This document shows, piece by piece, positions 17,080-27,419 of a stretch of DNA of 64,000 nucleotides; within the stretch, counting starts at the first letter, position 1; the number at the start of each line of letters is the position of its first letter. Below the pieces are notes generated by a model. That model saw only the letters and a list, made by a program, of their open reading frames with translations, was not told the origin of the DNA and ran no database searches. Both the position numbers and the translations under genes were made by a program. Source of the stretch: Rhizobium sp. NXC24 (lineage in GTDB: Bacteria > Pseudomonadota > Alphaproteobacteria > Rhizobiales > Rhizobiaceae); NCBI RefSeq assembly GCF_002944315.1, contig NZ_CP024311.1:286501-350500 (forward strand), in the 5' to 3' direction.

Positions 17080-18498
17080 CGCCGCCCAGGCGCGGATGAG
17101 GCCAAGTCCCTGTTCCAGCAAGGCCTTTGCCTCGTTTTCATCTGCCGCTTCGACATAGCAGCGCATCTCCGGCGCATTGCCGGAGGGGCGGAAATGGATG
17201 ATTCGGCCGTCGGCCAGCGTCACCCGCAGCCCGTCTATATCGCTCTTTGACGCGACGCCGGCGACCGGCGCCAGGAAGGCGGCGAGATTGGCGTCGGAGG
17301 CGCGCAGATAGGCCATCAGCGCCCCGCTGGTTTCGACCGGAAAATTCTCCAGCCGGTCGGCGGCGGCAAACGGCAGGCGGTAGTTGGCGGCAACGGCCGA
17401 CAGCGATTGCTCTGCCCGCGCGGCGGCGTAGAGCGTCGCCAGGATCGGCAGGAAGCTGTCGCGCGTCGGCAGGGCGCGGATCGGCTGTCCCTCGATGATG
17501 AAGCGGCTTGCCGTCAGCGTGCCGCCATTGGCCTCGAAGCCCATGACATTGGCCTTGCCGGCCGCTAAGGCCTCATCCATGCCGGCGATGACATAGGGCG
17601 AGCCGACGCGGGTGCGGGTAACGGCGTAGGAGCCGGCGGCCTCGATGCCGGAATTGGAGGTGACCGGCGTCACTACGACTTCCGCGCCGAGGAAATTCGC
17701 GGCAATCAGGCCGAGCAGGTCGCCGCGCAGCGGCTCGCCGGTTTCATCGGAGACAAGCGGCCGGTCGCCATCGCCATCGGCGGAGACGATCGCATCCAGC
17801 CCATGCTCCGGCGCCCAGCCCTTCAACAGGCGGATGGTTTCGGCCGAGACCGCTTCGGTATCGACCGGGATGAAACTTTCGGAGCGGCCGAGCGGCACGA
17901 CGCGCGCGCCGTAATGGGCCAGCACCAGGCCGAGCAGATCGCGCGCCACGGTGCTGTGCTGATAGACGCCGATGGTGAGGCCGGCGAGGCTGTCGGCGGG
18001 CAGCAGGGCGACATTGCGCTCGAAGAACAGCGCCTCGGCTTCCGCCTTCCGGTCGTCGCAAGTGCCGGGCGTCTCATCGAGGTCGGCGTCGCCGATGTCA
18101 GCGGCCTCAGTGCTGATTGCCAGCTCGTCCTGCTTGTCGATCTCGCCGTCGGGGCGGTAGAATTTGATGCCGTTGCGGTCGGCCGGAATATGCGAGCCGG
18201 TGATCATGAGCGAGGCGGCCTTGAGCTCTAGTCCGTAAAGCGCCAGCGCCGGGGTCGGCACCGTGCCGCAATCGACTGGCGTGAGGCCGGCGCGTTTCAG
18301 CGCGCCGATGCAGGTGGCCGAGATCGCCGGGCTGGACTCGCGAAAATCGCGGCCGACCAGGATGAGATCGCCGGGCTGCGCATGGCCGCTCTTCAACAGG
18401 TGGCGGGCATAGGCCGTGGCGTAGAGGGCAGATGCCCGTCCCATGAGATCGACGGACAGGCCGCGAAGGCCGCTGGTTCCAAATTTCAAGCTGCTCAC
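17068..18498 (-). CDS. Phosphohexomutase (phosphomannomutase/phosphoglucomutase family)
   Basis: The 476-residue alpha-D-phosphohexomutase has FGTSGLRG at the N-terminus, the phosphoserine loop TGSHIP (Ser102), the metal loop DGDGDR (241-246), the sugar loop FEANGG (321-326) and the phosphate loop RPSGNAPEMR (437-446). It should interconvert hexose 1- and 6-phosphates for surface polysaccharide precursors. The sugar loop differs from the common GExSGH form, so preference for mannose or glucose is uncertain. The start is a GTG at 18498 with GAGGAGA seven bases before it. It is a single gene. Confidence 0.85.
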   Translation of the reverse strand: MSSLKFGTSGLRGLSVDLMGRASALYATAYARHLLKSGHAQPGDLILVGRDFRESSPAISATCIGALKRAGLTPVDCGTVPTPALALYGLELKAASLMITGSHIPADRNGIKFYRPDGEIDKQDELAISTEAADIGDADLDETPGTCDDRKAEAEALFFERNVALLPADSLAGLTIGVYQHSTVARDLLGLVLAHYGARVVPLGRSESFIPVDTEAVSAETIRLLKGWAPEHGLDAIVSADGDGDRPLVSDETGEPLRGDLLGLIAANFLGAEVVVTPVTSNSGIEAAGSYAVTRTRVGSPYVIAGMDEALAAGKANVMGFEANGGTLTASRFIIEGQPIRALPTRDSFLPILATLYAAARAEQSLSAVAANYRLPFAAADRLENFPVETSGALMAYLRASDANLAAFLAPVAGVASKSDIDGLRVTLADGRIIHFRPSGNAPEMRCYVEAADENEAKALLEQGLGLIRAWAAARG

Positions 18499-18676
18499 GT
18501 GCAATCTCCTCGGAATGTTGCGCCTCTTATGGAACAAGCGGGGGAAAGGATCAACCGATCGATCGCGGCCGATAGCCGCCTTCGCGCCCCTGGTTTTGCC
18601 TTGAGGGAAGCCCCAAATATAGAGCGAGCCGCGGGAAAAGATGCTGGGTCGCCAAGACCAGCAACAGGAGTCTGCC

Positions 18677-19102
18677 ATGACTGTTTTCGGCAAGATCGCG
18701 TTCGGCTGCGCCGTCAGCCTCGTTTTGTTGTCGCCACCGGATCTCGCCAATGCGGCCTCGAACAGCCCGAAGCTCGGCCTGCCTCCCCCAAGGGTTGGGC
18801 CCACTGTTTGCGACGCTCGCGGTTGTTTCGGTTTCGGCTCGCAGCAATGGTACCGCCCGCCTGGCTATCCCATTCCCTATACGCCGCGGAGCCTCGATAG
18901 GAGGTCGCGCTTTGACAATCCCCGCATCTATATCCAGCCGCGCAATCCTGTTCCGCCGAGAACCAATTACCCGGCGCCGGTCAACAATCGCACGCGGCAT
19001 CAGATATGGTGCTCCGAACATTATCGGACCTACAATCCCGGCACCAATCTCTACACCACCCTTCACCACGGCTTTCAGACCTGCCGCTCCCCCTATTATT
19101 GA
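18677..19102 (+). CDS. BA14K-like secreted protein
   Basis: The 141-residue protein starts at the ATG after ACAGGAG and has a signal peptide (about 1-28, cleavage near ANA). The proline- and tyrosine-rich middle is followed by a C-terminal motif WCSEHYRTYNPGTN...CRSPYY, which matches the BA14K signature of alphaproteobacteria (WC..RYRSY...C.SPY). BA14K of Brucella is a lectin-like immunoreactive protein; in rhizobia the role is unknown. It is probably periplasmic or surface-exposed. Confidence 0.65.
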   Translation: MTVFGKIAFGCAVSLVLLSPPDLANAASNSPKLGLPPPRVGPTVCDARGCFGFGSQQWYRPPGYPIPYTPRSLDRRSRFDNPRIYIQPRNPVPPRTNYPAPVNNRTRHQIWCSEHYRTYNPGTNLYTTLHHGFQTCRSPYY

Positions 19103-19214
19103 GTGAGCGGGAGCGCCTCTGGCGCCGGTTTCAGCACAGAGCACATCCATTCGCCTTGTCTATATGAGGAAGCGAAAATAAATCGCTTGCTTTTCTCGCG
19201 ACTTGGGCAGTCCC

Positions 19215-19220
19215 TATAAT
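19215..19220 (+). promoter_or_regulatory. Consensus -10 box before the small basic protein gene
   Basis: TATAAT is a perfect -10 hexamer 43 bp before the ATG at 19264. The region 17 bp further upstream has no good TTGACA, so activity may depend on other features. Confidence 0.35.
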
Positions 19221-19263
19221 GTCGCCGCTTCCACAGGGTCGCGGGCGAAGCAAGGAGCCCAAA

Positions 19264-19401
19264 ATGGCAAAGGGTCAATTGAGAAGTACCCGCGAAGCGC
19301 GGAAACCCAAGAAGGGCAAGATCGTCGCTGTAAAGCAGCAGCCTGGTTCTCAGGTCAGGCAGGCTGCCAGCACGATCAGCCTCGGCAGGAAAGATAAGTG
19401 A
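19264..19401 (+). CDS. Small basic protein of 45 residues, unknown function
   Basis: The 45-residue protein begins MAKGQLRSTREARKPKKGK and is strongly basic in its first half, which suggests RNA or DNA contact. CAAGGAGCC stands eight bases before the ATG and a TATAAT box lies upstream, both supporting expression. It looks like a conserved rhizobial hypothetical protein, but I cannot name a family. Confidence 0.6.
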   Translation: MAKGQLRSTREARKPKKGKIVAVKQQPGSQVRQAASTISLGRKDK

Positions 19402-19497
19402 CGGAGCGAAGACGCGCCGCAGGCCGCGCCTTCTCGATATGTCAGTCGGCGGAATATCGGCCGGCGCGCCGCGGAGGTGCGCCGGAGAATGGGGTAG

Positions 19498-19791
19498 TCA
19501 GCTCTCCAGCGATCCGCGGTCGGTATGGCCGAGATCGCGATCGGGATCGATGATATCGCGCACCCGCTGCTTCAGCTCCTTCGGACCGGGGAAGCCGCCG
19601 TCGCGCTTGCGCTCCCACAACAGCTCGCCATCGATACGGATTTCGAAGTTGCCGCCCGTGCCGGGGATCAGCGCCACTTCGCCCACGCTGTCGCTGAAAG
19701 TTTGCAGCAGTTCCTGCGCCATCCAGCCGGCGCGCAGCAGCCAGTTGCATTGCGTACAATAGAGAATGGTGATCCGGGGCTTGTCGGTCAT
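19498..19791 (-). CDS. SelT/SelW/SelH family (Rdx) protein
   Basis: The 97-residue protein has the thioredoxin-like start ILYCTQCNW with a CxxC pair (Cys replacing selenocysteine), a central GTGGNFEIRIDGELLWERK and GGFPGPKELKQRVRDII, all typical of the SelW-like Rdx fold. It is likely a cytoplasmic redox protein. The ATG at 19791 begins MTDKPRIT immediately before the first strand. Confidence 0.85.
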   Translation of the reverse strand: MTDKPRITILYCTQCNWLLRAGWMAQELLQTFSDSVGEVALIPGTGGNFEIRIDGELLWERKRDGGFPGPKELKQRVRDIIDPDRDLGHTDRGSLES

Positions 19792-19912
19792 CGGCGGTTT
19801 CCTTGTTGTTTGCTGACATTTAGGCTCAACTTTAATCGGCCGCAAGCTGGCCTCTTGCGTCGTCGGCCCTCCCATGTTCATTTTGCCCGAATTGTATTCG
19901 GGGGTCATGGGA

Positions 19913-20641
19913 ATGCGGGTCGCCATCGTCGAAAACATGAAAGATACGCCGCTCGGCGCCCTCGGCATCGCGCTGGAAGAAGCGGGAGCGGAGATCGAAT
20001 GGTTCCGTGCGTGGGATGGCGAGCGGCTTCCGAGCGATGTAGCGGCGCATGATGCGCTGGTGGTGCTCGGCGGCGAGCAGAATGCCCGCGACGACGACAC
20101 CCACCCCTATCTGCCGGAGCTCGCAAGGCTCATGCGTCGGTTCGAGGAGGCCGACAAGGCCGTGCTCGGCATCTGCCTCGGCAGCCAGATTCTGGCCCGC
20201 GCCTACGAGGCCGAAAATCTTCTCGGTGCCGCCCATGAATTCGGCTGGAAAACCGTCGGCGTCACCGAGGAAGGCAAGGCCGATCCGCTGCTATCTGCTT
20301 TGGGCGATGATTTCACCATCTTCCAATGGCACTCCGACACGTTTTCGCTGCCGACAGGCGCCATTCGCCTCGCCACCAACGCGGTGACCAACAACCAAGC
20401 CTTCCGCATCGGCCGCGCCGCTTACGGCACGCAGTTCCATTTCGAAGCCAATACCGCCGTTGTCGAAGGCTGGCGGACGGAGTTCAAGGCGACGATCGAG
20501 CGCAACGAACCCGGCTGGCTGGAGCGCTATGCCGAGATCGCCGCAAAGAATGCACCGGCGGCTGAGATCGCCGGGCTGACGATCGCCCGGGCGTGGGTGA
20601 GGACGATTGGTGCTGAGGTGGAGCTGCAGGCGGCGTCTTAG
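19913..20641 (+). CDS. Class I glutamine amidotransferase-like protein
   Basis: The 242-residue stand-alone GATase1 domain has the nucleophile elbow GICLGSQ (Cys about 85) and a C-terminal His-x-Glu (QFHFEAN). It resembles the GMP-synthase-like amidotransferase group that includes gamma-glutamyl hydrolases. No synthetase partner is adjacent, so the acceptor is unknown. A GGGGG block lies eight bases before the ATG at 19913; an ATG six bases earlier is an alternative. Confidence 0.82.
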   Translation: MRVAIVENMKDTPLGALGIALEEAGAEIEWFRAWDGERLPSDVAAHDALVVLGGEQNARDDDTHPYLPELARLMRRFEEADKAVLGICLGSQILARAYEAENLLGAAHEFGWKTVGVTEEGKADPLLSALGDDFTIFQWHSDTFSLPTGAIRLATNAVTNNQAFRIGRAAYGTQFHFEANTAVVEGWRTEFKATIERNEPGWLERYAEIAAKNAPAAEIAGLTIARAWVRTIGAEVELQAAS

Positions 20642-20664
20642 AGCGGTTCAATCGGCTAGCCCAT

Positions 20665-21489
20665 CTATTGCGGCTCTCCATTGCCGGAGGCGATCTGTGC
20701 CGCCCCGCCTATAGCGTTGCGAAATGCGTCATCGAAGCTGACGCCGCGGATTCGCCAGTGATGGATTTTTCCACTTTCCATCATCGACCAATCGGCGACC
20801 CAGCCGAGATCCTTGTCGCTCCAGACAAGCGAACCCGCCAAGGCGATATCGCCGCCGATGGTCTTGGCCAAGGCATCGAGTTCCTGCTGTGCCGTCCCCG
20901 TCAAACCCGTTGTGGTGAGGCCCCGGCTGACCAGCATTGCCTTGTTGGGCATAATGATTGCCATGGCAAACGGTCTGGCGGCCGCTTCGAAAGCGTCGAT
21001 CATGTAAGGGCTTTCGTCACCGTCGCGGGTCAGCGTGAAAGTGCGTTGCGCATCGCGTACGACCAAGAAAATCGCGAGTTTCGGGCGCGGTGACAGCCAC
21101 GGCTTGTGCCCGAGCGTGGACAGCAATTGATCGATGGTATCGGGCATGTAGATGCAAGTGAGGTCCTGCGGCCGGTCGTGGGTGCCTTGCTCGTCATGGA
21201 TCGGGATACCTTCCAGGCGATCGCGATAGCTGTAGGTCGCGACGAAGGAGCCGGCACGCGGCAGCATCGCTTGAAAGGCATTCTCCGTCGTCACACGCTG
21301 ATCGCCGCTGACCCTGACCAGCACGCGACCCAGGCAATCCTTGAAGCCGAGTTCGCGATTGATGGCGCCAGTGCCGGTAACGATTGCCTGCGCTCGGTAA
21401 AGCCGGCTCTGATCATCGGCGTGAGCGACGGCTGCCTCGTTGATGACTGCGAGCGCGAAGGCGATGGCAATCGATCGTGATTTCAACAT
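20665..21489 (-). CDS. DUF2066 domain-containing exported protein
   Basis: The 274-residue protein starts at the ATG at 21489 and has a signal peptide (about 1-24, cleavage after AHA). The body begins LYRAQAIVTGTG and includes DCLGRVLVRVSGD, typical of DUF2066 proteins, whose function is unknown. It is periplasmic or membrane-associated and convergent with the amidotransferase. Confidence 0.7.
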   Translation of the reverse strand: MLKSRSIAIAFALAVINEAAVAHADDQSRLYRAQAIVTGTGAINRELGFKDCLGRVLVRVSGDQRVTTENAFQAMLPRAGSFVATYSYRDRLEGIPIHDEQGTHDRPQDLTCIYMPDTIDQLLSTLGHKPWLSPRPKLAIFLVVRDAQRTFTLTRDGDESPYMIDAFEAAARPFAMAIIMPNKAMLVSRGLTTTGLTGTAQQELDALAKTIGGDIALAGSLVWSDKDLGWVADWSMMESGKIHHWRIRGVSFDDAFRNAIGGAAQIASGNGEPQ

Positions 21490-21632
21490 CGGGATATCTC
21501 CGAACGCTGCCATGGTGTCGTGAAAACAAGCGGCAGGCAATGTCAGATTATGATGGCCGAGCGACGTTGACGATGGCTTTGACAACGGCGTCAAGGCCAC
21601 TAGATTTCATAGAAACCGGAGGAGGCGAGATC

Positions 21633-22088
21633 ATGATCCAGCCAGAATTACCCTGGAAAGGTGGATGCCGTTGCGGGGAGGTGCGACTGAAGATCAGCGC
21701 CAAACCGCTATTGACCATGGCCTGCCATTGCACCGGCTGTCAGCGCATGTCCTCCAGCGCCTATTCGCTGAGCGTCGCCATTCCGAGCGAAGGTTTCGAA
21801 GTCACGCAAGGCGAACCCGTTATCGGCGGCATGCACGACGAAAACCTGAAGCACTATTTCTGCCCCTACTGCATGACTTGGATGTTCACGCGCCTGGAAG
21901 GGTTCGACTGGTTCGTCAACCTGCGCCCGACCATGCTCGACGACCCCAGTTGGTTCACGCCCTTCGTCGAGACCTGGACAAGAGAAAAATTGCCCTGGGT
22001 GACGACACCGGCAAAGCACAGCTATGCGGCGCTGCCGGAGATGAACGAGTATGAGGGGCTCATCAAGGAGTATGGGGAGCAGGCATAA
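21633..22088 (+). CDS. GFA family (glutathione-dependent formaldehyde-activating-like) protein
   Basis: The 151-residue protein carries the zinc-binding cysteines of the GFA/CENP-V fold: GGCRCGEVR, ACHCTGCQ and YFCPYC. GGAGGAGGC precedes the ATG at 21633. Most members are uncharacterised carbon-sulfur lyase-like proteins, so formaldehyde activity should not be assumed. Confidence 0.82.
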   Translation: MIQPELPWKGGCRCGEVRLKISAKPLLTMACHCTGCQRMSSSAYSLSVAIPSEGFEVTQGEPVIGGMHDENLKHYFCPYCMTWMFTRLEGFDWFVNLRPTMLDDPSWFTPFVETWTREKLPWVTTPAKHSYAALPEMNEYEGLIKEYGEQA

Positions 22089-22111
22089 ATTCTAGCTGCG
22101 AAATCGTGCCG

Positions 22112-22342
22112 TCAGAATTGCCTGTATTTTCCGAACGGCACGCCATGTTTTTCAACGTAAGCATTGGCTTGTTCGATAGCCTCGGCGTTTTCCAGACGCC
22201 ATAGGCGCTCACGCTCGGCTTTGATGGCGTGCGCTATGCCATCTTCGGCCGCACGCGCGATATTGATTTTCAGTTCACGGGCATCTGAAAGCAGTCTTTC
22301 GTCCAGAGACAAAATGGCGGCTTTGCGCGTCGTTTGGGCCAT
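22112..22342 (-). CDS. CcdA family antitoxin without a CcdB partner
   Basis: The 76-residue protein has an N-terminal ribbon-helix-helix region, a helical middle (ELKINIARAAEDGIAHAI) and the typical CcdA tail NAYVEKHGVPFGKYRQF. In ccd loci ccdB follows directly. Here the 3' side holds a convergent GFA gene 23 bp away and no CcdB frame. It is either a solitary antitoxin, a remnant, or a regulator. Confidence 0.75.
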   Translation of the reverse strand: MAQTTRKAAILSLDERLLSDARELKINIARAAEDGIAHAIKAERERLWRLENAEAIEQANAYVEKHGVPFGKYRQF

Positions 22343-22401
22343 GAGGCGTTCCTCAAATTATGCCCAAACTATATGCGCGTGATCCGCCATTCAGAAGAGC
22401 T

Positions 22402-24225
<1,824 letters not shown>

Positions 24226-24407
24226 GCGCGCCATATAGCAGCGCCGCCCCGCGCCGCAAAGCGGAAAAGCGGGGTTTTGGCGGCTATATTCGCATGAAGG
24301 CAGGCTTTTCGGGCGCTCCATTTATCAAGATCATTATCGCGCTTGATTCCATTATTTGATCGTGTATTTCTCTTATATTGGAATTTCAGTCGAATAGTGC
24401 GGGGCAG

Positions 24408-24980
24408 ATGATAGACGACGATCTGGAACTGGCGATCGGGGCGCGCATCAAGCAGTTGCGCATCGCTCGCGGTCTGACGCTGGACGAGCTGGCGAATGCC
24501 TCCGCCGTCAGCCGTGCGATGATTTCGCGCATCGAGCGGGCCGAGGCGAGCCCGACGGCGTCCTTGTTGTCAAGGCTCTGCGCAGCCCTCGGCCTGTCGC
24601 TCTCAGCCTTCTTCGCCGAGGACGCCAAGGACGTGTCGCCATTGGCTCGCCGCGACCAGCAAGCGGTCTGGCGCGATCCGGAAACCGGCTATATCAGACG
24701 CGCCGTCTCGCCACCGGGAACGGAATCGAAGGTGGATGTTGTTGAAGTCGTCTTCCCCGCCGGCGCACGCGTTAGCTTTCCTCCGAATGCCGCGAGCCTT
24801 GCCATGACACAACATGTCTGGCTGTTCGAAGGCGAGATGGAGGTGACCCATCGTGATGTCACCCATCGCCTGATGCCCGGGGATTGCCTCTTCATGGGCG
24901 TCGGCGACGGTCATGCCTTTCATAATCCCGGCGAGGGTCCGGCGCGCTATTGCGTCATCCTCGATCGCGGCCGCTCATAA
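24408..24980 (+). CDS. XRE family regulator with C-terminal cupin
   Basis: The 190-residue protein has an N-terminal helix-turn-helix (about residues 7-65, LTLDELANASAVSRAMISRIER) and a C-terminal cupin domain (about 110-188, with VFPAGARVSF and MPGDCLFMGVGDGHAFHNPG). Such regulators sense a small ligand in the cupin. The ATG at 24408 follows GGGGC. The GNAT gene begins 18 bp downstream, so the two form an operon. Confidence 0.88.
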   Translation: MIDDDLELAIGARIKQLRIARGLTLDELANASAVSRAMISRIERAEASPTASLLSRLCAALGLSLSAFFAEDAKDVSPLARRDQQAVWRDPETGYIRRAVSPPGTESKVDVVEVVFPAGARVSFPPNAASLAMTQHVWLFEGEMEVTHRDVTHRLMPGDCLFMGVGDGHAFHNPGEGPARYCVILDRGRS

Positions 24981-24998
24981 TCGTCAAGGACCTTTTTC

Positions 24999-25520
24999 AT
25001 GCCCGATATTCGTCTTCTTTCCGCCGCCGAAGCCCGCGCCGTCGCTCCTGACCTCTGCGACGTGCTCGCCGATTGCGTCAACGGTGGCGCCTCGGTCGGC
25101 TTCATGCAGCCGTATAAGCCAGCCGACGCCATGCCCTATTGGCAAGGCGTCGCCGACAGCGTCGAGAGCGGCGCTACGCTGCTCTTGGTAGCCGAGATCG
25201 AGGGCAAAGTTGTGGGTACCGTGCAGGTAGGCGCGGCGCAGATGCCGAACCAGCCGCATCGCGGCGATCTCAAGAAATTGCTGGTGCATCGCTCTGCGCG
25301 TGGCAAGGGGCTGGCGCGACTGCTGATGGCGGCGGCTGAGCGTGAAGCGGCCAAGCGCGGCAAGACCCTGCTGGTGCTTGATACCGCAACCGGCAGCGAA
25401 GCCGAAGCCATCTATCCCCGTCTCGGCTGGCAGCGGGTCGGGGTCATCCCCGATTACGCCATGTGGCCGGAAGGCGGCCTTTGCGATACGACGCTGTTCT
25501 ATAAGCGGATCGCCGCCTGA
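24999..25520 (+). CDS. GNAT family N-acetyltransferase
   Basis: The 173-residue protein has the acetyl-CoA pyrophosphate-loop region in KLLVHRSARGKGLARLL and the following helix AAEREAAKRG, then LVLDTATGSEAE and YPRLGWQRVGVIPDYA. The substrate is unknown. It is cotranscribed with the XRE-cupin regulator, which may respond to the same compound. Confidence 0.85.
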   Translation: MPDIRLLSAAEARAVAPDLCDVLADCVNGGASVGFMQPYKPADAMPYWQGVADSVESGATLLLVAEIEGKVVGTVQVGAAQMPNQPHRGDLKKLLVHRSARGKGLARLLMAAAEREAAKRGKTLLVLDTATGSEAEAIYPRLGWQRVGVIPDYAMWPEGGLCDTTLFYKRIAA

Positions 25521-25535
25521 ACTCGGTTGGCATAG

Positions 25536-26144
25536 TCACTGTGAAAATGCGGCAAGCGCGTCATTCAGCGTCGAAGTCGTCGTCCAGTGCATGGCCTTCC
25601 AGCCGAATTGCCGCGCGGCCTCTATGTTGGCGGGATAATCGTCGATGAAGGCGATCTCATGGGCTTCGATACCGACGCGCTCGGTGGCCAGCCGGAAGAA
25701 TTCAGGCGCGGGCTTCTGGTAGCCGAGCATGGCGGAATAGAAGATGCCGTCGAAATAGGAGGATAGGTCAAGCTTTTCCATCAGATAGGCGGCGCGGCGA
25801 TGCTCCTGGTTGGTCGCCAGGTACATCGGGATGCCCTTGGCCCGCAGCGCCGCGAGGTCGCCAAGCAAGGCTTGGTCGAGGCGGGAGTCGTTCTCGAACC
25901 AGTAGTCGATCAGCGTTGAGGCGCTCAGCCCCGGCGCGATCCTCTCCAGAACGCGGGTGAGCCGGGGTTCCAGATTGTCGCGGCCGGTAACGACGTCTCC
26001 CCAATGGTCTTTCCTGAAGAATTCTTCCTGAAGCACCTCACGCTTGATACCGAGATCGCGTTCCAGATAGGTGCAGTAGTGCAGGCCATCGCCGGGTCGC
26101 CCATGCACCAGCACACCGTCGACATCGACCATCAGAACTTTCAT
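25536..26144 (-). CDS. HAD superfamily hydrolase
   Basis: The 202-residue haloacid-dehalogenase-fold protein has nucleophile and acid Asp7/Asp9 in DVDGV, the ATNQEH segment (motif II), Lys in YQKPAPEFF (motif III) and the acidic DDYPANI (motif IV). It is most likely a small-molecule phosphatase. The start is the ATG at 26144 next to the first strand. It is convergent with the GNAT gene. Confidence 0.82.
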   Translation of the reverse strand: MKVLMVDVDGVLVHGRPGDGLHYCTYLERDLGIKREVLQEEFFRKDHWGDVVTGRDNLEPRLTRVLERIAPGLSASTLIDYWFENDSRLDQALLGDLAALRAKGIPMYLATNQEHRRAAYLMEKLDLSSYFDGIFYSAMLGYQKPAPEFFRLATERVGIEAHEIAFIDDYPANIEAARQFGWKAMHWTTTSTLNDALAAFSQ

Positions 26145-26296
26145 GCGGCGCGAATCTCCCAGTGGAATGGAAGGCATGGGGAAGGTGGCGTTGTTTCTGC
26201 CGGCGATCAAGAGCGCATGCGGCTCTTTTTTCCGTCCTGCAATCCGTGTAAGCCTCTGCATTCCCCAGGGAATTTAGCCGGCGTCAGGAGGCTGCC

Positions 26297-27322
26297 ATGC
26301 GCGTCATCTATTCGGAAGATCACAAGCTGAGGGACGCCAAGACAGAACTGCATGATGGGCAGCTTGTGACGCCTTTCGAAGCGCCGTTCCGTGCCGAATG
26401 GATATTGGCCGCCGTGAAGGAGGCCGGTTTTGCGGACATCGTCGCGCCGGAAGCGCATGGGTTGGAGACGGCGCGCAAGGTTCACGATCCGGCCTATCTC
26501 GATTTTCTGGGCGTGGTCTGGGAGCGCTGGGTTGCGGCCGGTTACAAGGGTGAGGCGATCGCCAATTCTTTTCCCGTGCGGCGCACCAGCCAGCGCGTGC
26601 CGGAAAACATTGTCGGCATGATCGGCCATTATGCCAACGCCGCCGACACCTCGATCACCAAGGGCTCCTATGAAGCGGCGCTCGCATCGATGCGCTGCGC
26701 ATTGACGGGTGCCGATTGGCTCCATGCCGGCAATCGCTATGCCTTCGCCCTCTGCCGCCCGCCCGGCCACCACGCCGGATACGATCTCTTCGGGGGTTAT
26801 TGCTTCATCAACAATGCCGCCGTCGCCGCGCAGCGGCTGCGCGACCACGGCACGAAGAAAGTGGCCGTGCTCGATGTCGATTTCCATCATGGCAACGGCA
26901 CGCAGGATATCTTCTATCGGCGCGGCGATGTCTTCACCGCTTCGCTGCATGGTGATCCCATCCATGCCTTCCCCTATTTCTTGGGTCATGTCGACGAGAA
27001 GGGCGAAGGCGAAGGGTTGGGGGCGAACCGCAATTATCCGATGCCGCGCGGCACGTCCTGGGAAGAATGGTCGGCGGCACTTGCCGAGGCTCTCGCCCGC
27101 ATCAAGAATTTCGGCGCGGAGGCGATCGTGCTCTCGCTCGGCGTCGATACGTTCGAGCGCGATCCCATCTCCTTTTTCAAGCTGACGTCGCAGGATTTCA
27201 TTCGCATGGGCGAGCGCGTTGCCGGCGCCGGCCTGCCGGTTCTCGTCTGCATGGAGGGCGGTTATGGCGTGCCCGAGATCGGCCTGAACGTCGCCAACGT
27301 CCTCATGGGCCTCGAAGCCTGA
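26297..27322 (+). CDS. Acetylpolyamine amidohydrolase-like histone deacetylase family enzyme
   Basis: The 341-residue enzyme has the length of characterised bacterial acetylpolyamine amidohydrolases. The tandem histidines in PPGHHAG (about 155-161), the zinc aspartate and histidine in DVDFHHGNG (about 193-201), and LSLGVDTFERDP with the second zinc aspartate are present. It should deacetylate acetylputrescine, acetylspermidine or similar compounds in the cytoplasm. GTCAGGAGG precedes the ATG. The EamA exporter follows 97 bp later. Confidence 0.88.
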   Translation: MRVIYSEDHKLRDAKTELHDGQLVTPFEAPFRAEWILAAVKEAGFADIVAPEAHGLETARKVHDPAYLDFLGVVWERWVAAGYKGEAIANSFPVRRTSQRVPENIVGMIGHYANAADTSITKGSYEAALASMRCALTGADWLHAGNRYAFALCRPPGHHAGYDLFGGYCFINNAAVAAQRLRDHGTKKVAVLDVDFHHGNGTQDIFYRRGDVFTASLHGDPIHAFPYFLGHVDEKGEGEGLGANRNYPMPRGTSWEEWSAALAEALARIKNFGAEAIVLSLGVDTFERDPISFFKLTSQDFIRMGERVAGAGLPVLVCMEGGYGVPEIGLNVANVLMGLEA

Positions 27323-27419
27323 GACGGGCCTGGATCAACGCGCGTGATCGCAGGATGAAAAGTTTGAATTTGTCAGTCCAGGGCCAGATCTCTAAAAAAC
27401 CCGCATAAGAGGAGAGGTC

